In this document: in pieces, positions 8,342-16,969 of the stretch | Position numbering within the stretch: the stretch's first letter is position 1 | Layout: every line of letters starts with the position of its first letter | Assembly: GCA_050260515.1 (NCBI GenBank) | Contig: JBLNCI010000040.1 | Coordinates: forward strand, 1-64,000 | Length of the DNA stretch: 64,000 nucleotides | Direction: 5' to 3' | Origin: DATJIG01 sp050260515 | GTDB lineage: Bacteria; Pseudomonadota; Alphaproteobacteria; SMXQ01 | Position numbers and translations under genes: made by a program | Notes under the pieces: generated by a model | Seen by the model: only the letters and a program-made list of their open reading frames with translations | The model's database searches: none | What the model was told of the DNA's origin: nothing

Positions 8342-9697
8342 CTAACGTCCGGCCACGGTCATCGCCGGCAGCCGCACCGTCGGCGAATCGGTGCCCCAGC
8401 GGAAGGTGAGATCGTTCGCCGCCTCGAGTCCGGCAAACATCTCCAGCAGCGTTCCGGCGATGGTGATCTCTGACACCGGATAGGCAAGCTCGCCGTTCTC
8501 GATCCAGAAGCCCGCCGCCCCGCGCGAGTAGTCGCCGGTGACAATGTTGACGCCCATGCCGATCAGATCGGTGACGTACAGCCCGGTGCCGACCTCGCGC
8601 ATGAGCGCCTCGGGAGTCTTCGTGCCCGCCACCAGATACAGGTTCGAGGTCGAGGGCGACGGCAGCCCTGAGCCACCGCGGGTCGCGCTGCCGGTGGGCT
8701 CCATCTTGAGCTGCCGTGCCGAGGCGAGATCCAGCAGGAATCCGGTGAGCACGCCGCCGTCGATCAACGATCGCATGCGGGTCGGCAGGCCTTCGCCGTC
8801 GAACGACCGCGAGCGCAGGCCGCGCTTGCGCAGCGGATCGTCGATGACCGTGACGGTAGGCGCGAAGATCGCCTCGCCGCGCTTGTCCTTGAGAAAGCTG
8901 GTGCCGCGCGCGACCGCGGCGCCGTTTATCGCGCTCGCGAGGTGGCCGAGCAGGCTCACGGCCGTGCGGGGTTCGAACACGACCGGCACCCGCGTCGTCG
9001 CGATCTTACGCGGGTTGAGACGGCGAACCGCCCGCTGCCCCGCCGTCCGGCCGATGTCGGTGGGATCGCGAAGATCGGCGGCGCGGATGGCGATGGCGTA
9101 GTCGTCATCGCGTTCCATAGCCGTGCCTTCGCCGGCGAGCACCGACACGGAAACCGAGTGACGGGAGTGCGCGACCGACCCGGAGAACCCGTTGCTGGCG
9201 ACGAGGTAGGTGCGCGACCGGCCCCAACTCGCCTGGGCGCCCTCGGAGTTGGTGACGCCGGCCACCGACCGGGCGGCATCTTCGGCAGCGGCGGCGCGTT
9301 CATCGAGCGCTTCGGCCGAGGGCTCGTCGTCGTCGGCGGTCTCGAGGTCGGCGATCACGCGATCGAGCTGCGCCGGGTCGGCAAGACCACAATGAGGATC
9401 CTCGGGCGCGATCCGCGCCATCGCCACCGCGCGTTCGACCAGCGACGAGATCGAGCGTTCCGAAAACTCCGTCGCGGACACGACCGCCTGGCGACGGCCG
9501 ACCAGCGCGCGCAGGGTGACATCGCGGGATTCCGAACGCTCGAGCCCCTCCGGTTTGCCGAGCCGCCGCTCGATCGAGAGCGACTGCGATTCGCCGAGCA
9601 TCACATCGGCGGCATCGGCGCCGGCCTTCCGCACGCGCGTCAGCAGATCGCCGAGAAAGCCCAAGGGGTCCTGGAGCGGATCGTCGAATGCGGCCAC
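8342..9697 (-). CDS. pmbA: TldD/PmbA family metalloprotease subunit, PmbA (TldE)
   Basis: Non-metal partner of the TldD/TldE heterodimeric protease, known to process modified peptides and antitoxins. The 451-residue protein has the expected length and family blocks: VTLRALVGRRQAVVSA, SNGFSGSVAHSRHSVSVSVLAGEG, ATTRVPVVFEPRTAVSLLGHL, and the C-terminal TGDYSRGAAGFWIENGELAYPVSEITIAG. It lacks an HExxH motif, as expected for TldE; that motif is in tldD at 17259-18692. It lies between ubiD and DUF374 on the same strand. Confidence 0.95.
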   Translation of the reverse strand: MAAFDDPLQDPLGFLGDLLTRVRKAGADAADVMLGESQSLSIERRLGKPEGLERSESRDVTLRALVGRRQAVVSATEFSERSISSLVERAVAMARIAPEDPHCGLADPAQLDRVIADLETADDDEPSAEALDERAAAAEDAARSVAGVTNSEGAQASWGRSRTYLVASNGFSGSVAHSRHSVSVSVLAGEGTAMERDDDYAIAIRAADLRDPTDIGRTAGQRAVRRLNPRKIATTRVPVVFEPRTAVSLLGHLASAINGAAVARGTSFLKDKRGEAIFAPTVTVIDDPLRKRGLRSRSFDGEGLPTRMRSLIDGGVLTGFLLDLASARQLKMEPTGSATRGGSGLPSPSTSNLYLVAGTKTPEALMREVGTGLYVTDLIGMGVNIVTGDYSRGAAGFWIENGELAYPVSEITIAGTLLEMFAGLEAANDLTFRWGTDSPTVRLPAMTVAGR

Positions 9698-9763
9698 AAG
9701 TTCCTCCCACAGGCTCTCAAAGCGCCGCGCGAGCGGCGCGCATCTTATATAGCAGCGCTGCCG

Positions 9764-11332
9764 TCAGCGACGGTCGGGCTTTTCCGTGGTTGGTCGCCAG
9801 ATGGAGGCGCCGGAGCCGGGCAGGCCGAACTCCGACCAGCGCCGGGTGACGGCCGCGACGACGTCGTCGCTCATCCGGATCGGCGTTCCCCAGTCTCGGC
9901 TCGTCTCGGCTCCGATCTTGTTGGTGGCGTCGATGCCGAGCTTGCCGCCCACGCCGCTCACCGGGGAGGCGAAGTCGAGATAGTCGATCGGGGACTTGTC
10001 GATGACGAGGAGATCGCGCGAGGCATCCATGCGCGTCGCCAGCGCCCACATCACGTCGGTCCACTTGCGCGCGTCGATGTCGTCGTCGACGACGATGATG
10101 ATCTTGGTCATCGAGAACTGGCGCAGCGTAGACCAGATCGCCTTCATGACGTCGCGGGCGTGCCCTTCGCGCGTCTTCCGGATCGACACGACGGCGATCC
10201 GGTAGGAGCAAGCCTCGGGCGGTAGATAGAAGTCGACGATCTCCGGAAGCCTCCGCTGCAGGATCGGCAGGAACACCTCGTTCAGCGCGACCGCGAGCAC
10301 TGACGGCTCGTCGGGTGGCCGTCCGGTGTGGGTGGTCAAATAGATCGGGTTCGCCCGGCTGGTGATTGCGGTGACGCGGAAGGTCGGGAACCGCTCGACG
10401 GAGTTGTAGTAGCCGGTGTGGTCGCCATACGGCCCTTCGGGGCCGGACTCCGTCATCGACACGAAACCCTCGATGACGATCTCGGCGTGCGCGGGAACCA
10501 GCAGGGGCACCGTCACCCCGCGCACCACCTCGATCCCGCGTCCGCGCATCAGACCCGCAAACTCGTACTCCGACAGCGATTCCGGGACCGGTGTGACAGC
10601 GGCGATGAGGGTCGTCGGATCGGCCCCAATCACCGCCGCGGCCGGCATTTCCTGTGCGCCCCGGGCGCGCCACTGCTCGAAATGCGCCGCGCCGCCGCGA
10701 GCGGGCAGCCAGCGCATCAGCGTGGAACGTGGGCCCGTCACCTGCATCCGGTAGATGCCGACGTTGGGACGTGCGCATGCTTCGTCCTCCGGCGCCCGCG
10801 TCACGACCAGCGGCCAGGTGATCAGCGGAGCCGGCTCCCCCGGCCAGCAGGTCTGGATCGGGAGCGCGCCGAGATCGGCGTCATCGCCGAGCACGACGAT
10901 CTCCTGGCATGGAGCGGATGCAACCGTTTTCGGTTTGCGCGCGAGCGCCGTCCTCACCGTCGACCACATGCCGAACGCGTCCTTCAGCGACGTCGGCAAC
11001 GACGGCCGCTCGAGCGTCGCCAGCATCCTGCCGAGGGCGCGCAGCTCGTCGGGTTCGCGCCCGAGCCCGAGGGCGACCCGCTCGACCGTGCCGAACAAGT
11101 TGGCGAGTGCCGGAATTCGGGACGCCGCGTGTCCGGGTTCCGCGACGTTCTCGAACAGCAGCGCGGGGCCGCTCTCCGCGATGACCCGGGTCGCGATCTC
11201 GGTCATCTCGAGCCGTGGACTGACTGGCGCGGCAATGCGCGCGAACCAGCGGCGGCGTTCAAGCTCGGTGACGAAATCGCGGAGGGACTCGTAAGCGGCG
11301 GGAGCCGACGACATGGCGGGAGCGGGGGGCAT
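9764..11332 (-). CDS. ubiD: UbiD family decarboxylase (3-octaprenyl-4-hydroxybenzoate decarboxylase)
   Basis: Prenylated-FMN-dependent decarboxylase of ubiquinone synthesis. The 522-residue protein matches the canonical UbiD layout: NVGIYRMQV, the acidic active-site stretch PEGPYGDHTGYYN, TGRPPDEPSVLAVALNEVF, EIVDFYLPPEACSYR, and DDDIDARKWTDVMWALATRMD followed by SPIDYLDFASPVSG. The similarity to the E. coli ubiquinone enzyme is strong in these blocks, so an aromatic-degradation UbiD-like role is less likely. ubiA lies 2 kb away on the same strand. The start could also be the ATG at 11314. Neither start has a clear Shine-Dalgarno sequence. Confidence 0.93.
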   Translation of the reverse strand: MPPAPAMSSAPAAYESLRDFVTELERRRWFARIAAPVSPRLEMTEIATRVIAESGPALLFENVAEPGHAASRIPALANLFGTVERVALGLGREPDELRALGRMLATLERPSLPTSLKDAFGMWSTVRTALARKPKTVASAPCQEIVVLGDDADLGALPIQTCWPGEPAPLITWPLVVTRAPEDEACARPNVGIYRMQVTGPRSTLMRWLPARGGAAHFEQWRARGAQEMPAAAVIGADPTTLIAAVTPVPESLSEYEFAGLMRGRGIEVVRGVTVPLLVPAHAEIVIEGFVSMTESGPEGPYGDHTGYYNSVERFPTFRVTAITSRANPIYLTTHTGRPPDEPSVLAVALNEVFLPILQRRLPEIVDFYLPPEACSYRIAVVSIRKTREGHARDVMKAIWSTLRQFSMTKIIIVVDDDIDARKWTDVMWALATRMDASRDLLVIDKSPIDYLDFASPVSGVGGKLGIDATNKIGAETSRDWGTPIRMSDDVVAAVTRRWSEFGLPGSGASIWRPTTEKPDRR

Positions 11333-11506
11333 GGTGAAGGAGTGGCACGGGCCTTGCGTCGCCGCAAGGGGCGCGCCGCGAGGGATCCCTGCCCCATAAA
11401 GGCTTCAGGGAATCCTAACGGCGCCTGGCTAGATTGGTGGTTGCGATCAGCGGCTTGGAACCTTATTTCAAGTGCAATCCTAGTCTATTCAGACGGTGCT
11501 TTACCT

Positions 11507-11728
11507 ATGACGCGTTACTGGGTCGTGGGCGGCGAGTACAAGTCCACGGATTTCCGCGAGACGGTCGACGGCAAGCCGCCGCGCCGTTACGGGCCGTTCA
11601 ATACCCTCGAGGAAGCGCAGGCGCGCTGGGCGGCGCTGTCCTGGGCAGAGGTCGACAATTGCCATGCCCGGTATGCCATCGAGACGGAGGACGTGCCCGC
11701 GAAAGGCCCTGCGCCGCAGGCGGCATGA
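11507..11728 (+). CDS. DUF4170 small protein
   Basis: A 73-residue protein beginning MTRYWVVGGEYKSTDF and continuing GPFNTLEEAQARWAALSWAEVDNCHARYAIE, typical of the DUF4170 family of short cytosolic alphaproteobacterial proteins of unknown function. No membrane segment or cysteine pair is visible. It is divergent from ubiD, with 174 nt between them. Its stop overlaps the ATG of the next gene (ATGA), so the two are probably co-translated. Confidence 0.85.
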   Translation: MTRYWVVGGEYKSTDFRETVDGKPPRRYGPFNTLEEAQARWAALSWAEVDNCHARYAIETEDVPAKGPAPQAA

Positions 11729-12603
11729 CCGAGGCATGGCGTCTGTTCGGGCGCCCGCCTTGCGCCGCCGCCGGGGGCGAGGAACAATCGGCCGCGATGG
11801 TCCACGCATCCATGCCGCGCGCTGACTCGCGCCCGCTCCACCTCAGCGCGTCCGAAGCCGAAGAAATCGTGCGCCGCGCGACGGAGTATCCGTACGCGGC
11901 ACCGTCGCATTCCTACCTCTACGACGCGTCGGTGCCCTCGGGGTGGCAGCCGCTTCCGCCCGACCCGAATCTCCTCAAAGGCCGCACGCCGGTGCTTGCG
12001 GTGGGATCGAATCGCGCGCCCGAGCGGCTTGCCCAGAAGTTCCGCGCGCTGTTTCCCGAGGCCCGCATCCCGGTGACGCGCGCGCACCTCGATGGCTTCG
12101 ATTCCGTGTACTGCGCTCACGTCACCTCGTACGGCTCGGTGCCGGCCACGTTGCATCCGTCGCCCGGAACCAGGGTGATCCTGCACGTCACCTGGCTCGC
12201 CGATGACGAGCTTGCCTGCATGCATGAAACCGAGCAGCCGGGCGTCAACTATCACTTCGCGCGGCTGAGGGGCATCTCGCTGGAACTCGATGACAGCGCG
12301 GTGCCGCTCGAGTCCGCGTACGCGTATCTCTCGGTGCACGGCGCTGCGCTCGACGAGGGCGCGCCGGTCGCGCTGGCGGCCGTCGATGCGCGCGGTCGCC
12401 GGTTCAAGGCGCGGGACCAGAGAACGATGCTCGCGCTCCTGCACGCCCGGGTCGCATCCGAGCTTCATTTCGACGATTTCATCCGCGCGATGGTCGGCGG
12501 TGATGAAGCGCGCATCCGACTGCGGGCGGGCTATGAAGAGCTGCTCCGCCAGTCGGTCGCGCGCTTCCCGTTCGACACCGTGGACATCGTTCCCGTCGGC
12601 TAG
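11725..12603 (+). CDS. Conserved hypothetical protein, gamma-glutamylcyclotransferase-like core
   Basis: A 292-residue protein whose function I do not recognise with certainty. The segment TPVLAVGSNRAPERLAQKF resembles the substrate loop of gamma-glutamylcyclotransferase-like folds, which usually read YGSN. It is followed by DGFDSVYCAHVTSYGSVPATLHPSPGTRV. No signal peptide or membrane helix is apparent. A later ATG (about 11797 or 11812) is a possible alternative start, because the first 30 residues look unconserved. It is coupled to DUF4170 by ATGA. Its TAG stop shares the palindrome CTAG at 12600-12603 with the stop of the convergent methyltransferase. Confidence 0.75.
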   Translation: MTEAWRLFGRPPCAAAGGEEQSAAMVHASMPRADSRPLHLSASEAEEIVRRATEYPYAAPSHSYLYDASVPSGWQPLPPDPNLLKGRTPVLAVGSNRAPERLAQKFRALFPEARIPVTRAHLDGFDSVYCAHVTSYGSVPATLHPSPGTRVILHVTWLADDELACMHETEQPGVNYHFARLRGISLELDDSAVPLESAYAYLSVHGAALDEGAPVALAAVDARGRRFKARDQRTMLALLHARVASELHFDDFIRAMVGGDEARIRLRAGYEELLRQSVARFPFDTVDIVPVG

Positions 12604-13265
12604 GGAACGACCCTGAAGATACGTACCGTCTTCTGGTCCGCATCCTCGAGGTCGCGGGTGCACGGCACGACGTAACGCGCGAGCTCCTCGAGCCCGTCCT
12701 TCGGCAGGTAGCTGCGGCCGGGGTCGGCCAGCCACACCGTGCGGCCTTCGCCGGCGGCGCGGCGCAGCAGCCGCATCATCCGTTCCGTCATCGGCTTTTC
12801 GTAGCAGACGTCCCCGGCAAGGATAGCGTCCCATTGCAGCGAGGATGGGGGCGCGGCGAGAAGGTCGTCGGCCACTTCGCCGATTGAGACGCCGTTCGCT
12901 TCGGCGTTGACGCGCGCCGCCGCGCGCGCGAAGGCATCGATGTCGGCGGCGTCCGCTTGCGCGCCGTGCATCGCGGCGGCGATCGCGGCGATTCCACACC
13001 CGGCGGCGAGATCGAGCACGCGCCGGCCGGAGAGGGCCGCTCCATGGTCGAGCACGTAACGCGCGAGCGCCTGGCCCCCGACCCAGGCGAAGGCCCAGTA
13101 GGGAGGCGGGACGCCTTCGCGTTCGAGCGTTGCCTCGGTGGCCTCCCACAGCGGCGTCACGGCGGTGGCGAGATGGAGACGGATTTCCGGCACCAGCGGG
13201 GGTGCCACAAGCCGGGTTTCGCGGGCGATGAATGCGCGAAGGGATGCGGTCGCGGGGTGGCTCAC
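12600..13265 (-). CDS. Class I SAM-dependent methyltransferase, ETF-beta lysine methyltransferase-like
   Basis: A 221-residue methyltransferase. The SAM-binding motif I is VLDLAAGCGIAAIAAA, and an acidic motif II-like stretch is AQADAADID. The post-motif block AGDVCYEKPM resembles the signature of the protein-lysine methyltransferases that modify electron-transfer flavoprotein beta. PYWAFAWVGGQALARY upstream of motif I also fits that group. Modification of ETF or another protein substrate is an inference. It starts at GTG 13265, overlapping the ubiA stop (GTGA), and is probably co-expressed with ubiA. Confidence 0.83.
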   Translation of the reverse strand: MSHPATASLRAFIARETRLVAPPLVPEIRLHLATAVTPLWEATEATLEREGVPPPYWAFAWVGGQALARYVLDHGAALSGRRVLDLAAGCGIAAIAAAMHGAQADAADIDAFARAAARVNAEANGVSIGEVADDLLAAPPSSLQWDAILAGDVCYEKPMTERMMRLLRRAAGEGRTVWLADPGRSYLPKDGLEELARYVVPCTRDLEDADQKTVRIFRVVP

Positions 13266-14215
13266 GGCGCGGTCGCGTGCCCGAGCAGCAGGGCCGCCGC
13301 GATGAGCCATCCGAACAGCCGGTTCGAACGAAACTTGGCGAGGCAGTCCGCGGGCGAATCGATCTGGATCGAGCTTGCCTGCCACGCGAGCTGTGCCGCC
13401 GCGAGCGCCAGCACGGCATAAAACGACGTTCCCATGCCGGCGATCACTCCGGCGACGAGCAGGAGAACGACAGTGCCGATGTAGAATGAGACAATCCAGC
13501 GACGCGCGTCGTCTCCGAACTTGCGAGCCGTCGAGCGGATGCCGACCAGCGCATCGTCCTCGCGATCCTGCAGCGCGTAGATGGTGTCGTACCCGAGCGT
13601 CCACAGGATGCCGGCGCCGTAAAGGACGAACGCCGGCGCATCGAGGCGTCCGGTCTCGGCGGCGTAGCCCATCAGCGCGCCCCAGTTGAACGCGAGTCCG
13701 AGCCACGCCTGGGGCCACCACGTCACGCGCTTCATGAACGGATAGATGAAGACGAGCGCGAGCGACAAGACACCGAGCCAGAACGTGAACCGGTTGAACG
13801 AGGCGAGAATGATCGCGCCGACCGCCATCTGCACGACCATGAACAGTACCGCGGCGGCGACGGATACCGCGCCGGACGGCAGCGGCCGTCCGCGGGTCCG
13901 CGCGACGCGCGCGTCGATGTCGCGGTCGACGATGTCGTTATAGGTGCACCCCGCGCCGCGCATCACCAGCGCGCCGACGGCGAACAGCAGCGCATGCCCG
14001 AACGCACGACCGGGATGGTCGAGGATGCCGGGAGAGATCAGGATTCCCCACCAGCACGGGAACAGGAGAAGCCAGGTGCCGATCGGACGATCGAGGCGCG
14101 CGAGCAGGGCATAAGGGCGGAGCGAGCGCGGCAGCGCACGCAGGATCATCGCGTCCGGCGGACTGTCGCCGGGAAGAACGGCGGAGGGGCTCATCTGGTT
14201 TTCCCAACGGCTCAT
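13262..14215 (-). CDS. ubiA: 4-hydroxybenzoate polyprenyltransferase
   Basis: Integral membrane prenyltransferase that attaches the polyprenyl tail to 4-hydroxybenzoate in ubiquinone synthesis. The 317-residue protein has several membrane helices and both aspartate-rich motifs: NDIVDRDIDARVARTRGRPLPSG in the first half and YDTIYALQDREDD in the second. The 25-30 residue N-terminal lead before RPYALLARLDRPIGTWLL is poorly conserved, so a later start is possible. It heads a two-gene unit with the methyltransferase and is divergent from rsmE. Confidence 0.95.
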   Translation of the reverse strand: MSRWENQMSPSAVLPGDSPPDAMILRALPRSLRPYALLARLDRPIGTWLLLFPCWWGILISPGILDHPGRAFGHALLFAVGALVMRGAGCTYNDIVDRDIDARVARTRGRPLPSGAVSVAAAVLFMVVQMAVGAIILASFNRFTFWLGVLSLALVFIYPFMKRVTWWPQAWLGLAFNWGALMGYAAETGRLDAPAFVLYGAGILWTLGYDTIYALQDREDDALVGIRSTARKFGDDARRWIVSFYIGTVVLLLVAGVIAGMGTSFYAVLALAAAQLAWQASSIQIDSPADCLAKFRSNRLFGWLIAAALLLGHATAP

Positions 14216-14316
14216 GGTGGGCTAACTTCGGACCTGACGTGGTCGCGGATGCGACGCCCCTCAGCGTGGCGAGAGAAAGGGGCTCAATCATGGCACGCCG
14301 CAGGGGAGAACGCACA

Positions 14317-15183
14317 ATGTCATCGCCGGGGTCATCACCGGGCGATCGGTCATCGCGGGGCGCCGGCACCGCTGACGATGCGGAGCGGGAAGACGCGACG
14401 CCGGCATACCGGGCGCGCACACGTCTCCATGTCGCCGATCCGCTGCGGGCCGGTGCGAGCGTCGCACTTGCCCGCGAAGCGGCGCATTACATCCGTGACG
14501 TGCTGCGGATGCGCGCGGGCGACACGCTCGCCGTGTTCAACGGCCGCGACGGCGAATGGCGTGCATCGCTCGCGCACCTCGCGCGGAACGCAGCGACCAT
14601 CGAAGTCGCCGATCGCCTGCGCGCGCCCGCGCCGGAGCCCGATGTGTGGCTGCTGTTCGCTCTGCTGAAGCGCACGCGCACCGATCTCGTCGTGGAGAAG
14701 GCGACCGAGCTCGGCGTCGCCCGCATCCTGCCCGTGATCACGACCCGAACGCAGGCGTCGCGCGTCAACGGCGAGCGCCTCGCGGCGATCGCGCGCGAGG
14801 CGGCGGAGCAATGCGAGCGGCTGACCGTGCCGGAGGTCGCGGAACCTCGGCGTCTCGCCGATGTTCTCGACGCGTGGCCCGCGACGCGGCGGCTGATCGT
14901 CGCCGACGAGGCTGGCGGGGGCCAGCCGATCGCGGCGGCATTGATGTCGCCCGACGGTTTCCCGTCGGTGACCCCGAACGCGTGGGCACTGCTCGTGGGG
15001 CCAGAGGGCGGCTTCGACGGCGCCGAGCTTGACCGTTTGCGGAAACTCCCGTTTGTTACCCCGGTCGCGCTCGGGCCCCGCATCCTGCGGGCCGAGACGG
15101 CGGCACTCGCGGCACTCGCATGCGTTCAGGCGCTGGCCGGCGACTGGCGCAACGGGGTGCGCCGCGAGCCCGCCTCCTCCTGA
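14317..15183 (+). CDS. rsmE: 16S rRNA m3U1498 methyltransferase
   Basis: SPOUT-class enzyme that methylates U1498 of 16S rRNA. The start chosen has GGAG 8 nt upstream and gives 288 residues. Alternative in-frame ATGs lie at 14290 and 14239. Residues up to about 28 form a low-complexity Ser/Gly/Asp lead not seen in most homologs. Family blocks are HYIRDVLRMRAGD, ALLKRTRTDLVVEKATELGVARILPVIT, REAAEQCERLTVPEV, LLVGPEGGFDGAELD and the trefoil-knot segment LGPRILRAETAALAAL. It is followed 35 nt later by gshA on the same strand. Confidence 0.94.
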   Translation: MSSPGSSPGDRSSRGAGTADDAEREDATPAYRARTRLHVADPLRAGASVALAREAAHYIRDVLRMRAGDTLAVFNGRDGEWRASLAHLARNAATIEVADRLRAPAPEPDVWLLFALLKRTRTDLVVEKATELGVARILPVITTRTQASRVNGERLAAIAREAAEQCERLTVPEVAEPRRLADVLDAWPATRRLIVADEAGGGQPIAAALMSPDGFPSVTPNAWALLVGPEGGFDGAELDRLRKLPFVTPVALGPRILRAETAALAALACVQALAGDWRNGVRREPASS

Positions 15184-15218
15184 TCCACCGCCGTCGTCAA
15201 CGGAAGGCCAGCCACCGA

Positions 15219-16583
15219 ATGTCCGGACCGAGCACGCCGAGCCTCGAGCCCATCGAGTCGAAGGCTCAGCTCGTCGCCTATCTCGCCTCCGGCGCGAAGC
15301 CGCGAGAGCAGTGGCGAATCGGCACCGAGCACGAGAAGTTCGCGTTCCGGCGCGCCGATCACCGCCGATTGTCGCACGACGGCAAGGGCGGCATCGGCGC
15401 GCTGCTGTCGGGGCTGTCGCGATTCGGCTGGTCGCTGGTGCGCGAGGGCGACGCGGTGATCGGCGCGACGAAGGACGGCGGCGGCGTGTCGCTCGAGCCC
15501 GGCGGACAGGTCGAGCTGTCCGGCGCGCCGCTCGCATCGATCCACCAGACCTGCGAGGAGGTGCACGCGCATCTTGCGCAGATGAAGGTGATCGGCGACG
15601 CGCTCGGCATCGGCATGCTCGGTCTCGGCTTCGATCCCAAGTGGCGGCGCGACGACGTCCCGTGGATGCCGAAGGGCCGCTACAAGATCATGCGCGAGTA
15701 CATGCCGAAGCGGGGAAAGCTCGGCCTCGACATGATGCTCCGCACCTGCACCATCCAGGTGAACCTCGACTTCGGCTCCGAAGCCGACATGGTGAAGAAG
15801 TTCCGCGTCGGTCTCGCGTTGCAGCCGGTCGCGACCGCTCTCTTCGCGAACTCGCCGTTCACCGAGGGCAAGCCGAACGGATTCCTCAGCTATCGCGCCA
15901 ACGTCTGGACCGACACCGATCCCGACCGCTGCGGCATGTTGCCGTTCGTGTTCGACGAGGGCTTCGGATTCGAGCGCTACGTCGACTGGATGCTCGATGT
16001 ACCGATGTACTTCGTCTACCGCGACGGTCGCTACATCGACGCATCGGGGCAATCGTTCCGTGACTTCATGGCCGGCAAGCTTCCGGCGCTCCCCGGCGTC
16101 AAGGCGACGATGGGCGACTGGGCCGATCATCTCACCACCGCGTTCCCCGAGGTTCGGCTCAAGAAATTCCTGGAGATGCGGGGCGCCGACGGCGGCCCCT
16201 GGAAGCGCATCTGCGCGCTGCCGGCGTTCTGGGTCGGCCTGCTTTACGACCAGGCGGCGCTCGATGCCGCGTGGGATCTGGTCAAGGACTGGACCGCCGC
16301 CGAGCGCGCCGCGATGTACGCGGCGGTGCCGAGGCAGGGCTTCAAGGCGCCGTTCCGCGGCGGCACGGTGCTCGACATCGCGCGCCGCGCCGTCGCGATC
16401 GCCGAAGCCGGTCTGAAGGCGCGGGCGAAGGACAACGGCCTCGGCCAGGACGAGACCGCCTTCCTGGACGCGCTGCTCGAGATCGCCGAGTCCGGGATCG
16501 CGCCGGCCGAAGAGCTGCTGGCGAAGTTCCACGGACCGTGGGCCGGCCGCGTCGATCCGGTGTTCGACGAATACGCGTTCTGA
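15219..16583 (+). CDS. gshA: Glutamate-cysteine ligase (plant/alphaproteobacterial type)
   Basis: Forms gamma-glutamylcysteine, the first and rate-limiting step of glutathione synthesis, in the cytosol. The 454-residue product starts MSGPSTPSLEP and shows the GCS2-type signature GTEHEKFAF (residues 35-43), then GGQVELSGAPL, LGLGFDPKW, MLRTCTIQVNLDFGSE and the central FANSPFTEGKPNGFLSYRANVWTDTDPDRCG. The length and motifs fit the single-domain plant/alphaproteobacterial class rather than the E. coli class. Glutathione supply may be relevant to the GST at 40.9 kb. Confidence 0.95.
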   Translation: MSGPSTPSLEPIESKAQLVAYLASGAKPREQWRIGTEHEKFAFRRADHRRLSHDGKGGIGALLSGLSRFGWSLVREGDAVIGATKDGGGVSLEPGGQVELSGAPLASIHQTCEEVHAHLAQMKVIGDALGIGMLGLGFDPKWRRDDVPWMPKGRYKIMREYMPKRGKLGLDMMLRTCTIQVNLDFGSEADMVKKFRVGLALQPVATALFANSPFTEGKPNGFLSYRANVWTDTDPDRCGMLPFVFDEGFGFERYVDWMLDVPMYFVYRDGRYIDASGQSFRDFMAGKLPALPGVKATMGDWADHLTTAFPEVRLKKFLEMRGADGGPWKRICALPAFWVGLLYDQAALDAAWDLVKDWTAAERAAMYAAVPRQGFKAPFRGGTVLDIARRAVAIAEAGLKARAKDNGLGQDETAFLDALLEIAESGIAPAEELLAKFHGPWAGRVDPVFDEYAF

Positions 16584-16597
16584 ACGAGGGAAAAGCC

Positions 16598-16969
16598 ATG
16601 AAGGGCGCTATCCGCATCCGTCGCTGCGCGACTCTCGCCGACGTCCGTCGCGAGATCGATCGCCTCGACAAGCAGATCGTGCGCTTGCTCGCGGAACGCG
16701 CGGGTTACGTCGGCGAAGCCGCGCGGGTGAAGGAGCGCGCATCGCAGATCGTCGATCGGGCGCGCATCGAGCAGGTGGTGGGCCGTGCTGGCGAGCGCGC
16801 CGAAGCCTTCGGCGCCGACGGCGAGACGATCGCCCGCATTTACCGCGCGATGATCGACGCGTTCATTGCCTTCGAGCGACGTGCGTTCGTCGGCAAGGGG
16901 CGGACTGCGGCCAAGACGAAGGGTGCCAAGAAGAAAGCCGCCAAGAAGGCAAAGCGCCCCACGCGCTAA
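16598..16969 (+). CDS. AroQ-type chorismate mutase with lysine-rich C-terminal tail
   Basis: A 123-residue protein whose first 95 residues form the all-helical AroQ fold: LADVRREIDRLDKQIVRLLAERAGYVGEAARVKE, then ARIEQVVGRAGERAEAFGAD and a final helix IARIYRAMIDAFIAFE. This would convert chorismate to prephenate for Phe/Tyr synthesis. An isochorismate pyruvate-lyase activity, seen in close relatives, cannot be excluded. The last 20 or so residues are unusually basic (AKTKGAKKKAAKKAKRPTR), resembling a nucleic-acid-binding tail. Its TAA stop overlaps the stop of the convergent DUF1232 gene. Confidence 0.88.
   Translation: MKGAIRIRRCATLADVRREIDRLDKQIVRLLAERAGYVGEAARVKERASQIVDRARIEQVVGRAGERAEAFGADGETIARIYRAMIDAFIAFERRAFVGKGRTAAKTKGAKKKAAKKAKRPTR

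Noticed and set aside
9600..11728. Long plus-strand frames opposite ubiD (for example ending at 11728 with 466 codons)
   Set aside because: They are antisense to strongly conserved UbiD blocks. Only the final 73 codons, from ATG 11507, match a real family (DUF4170).
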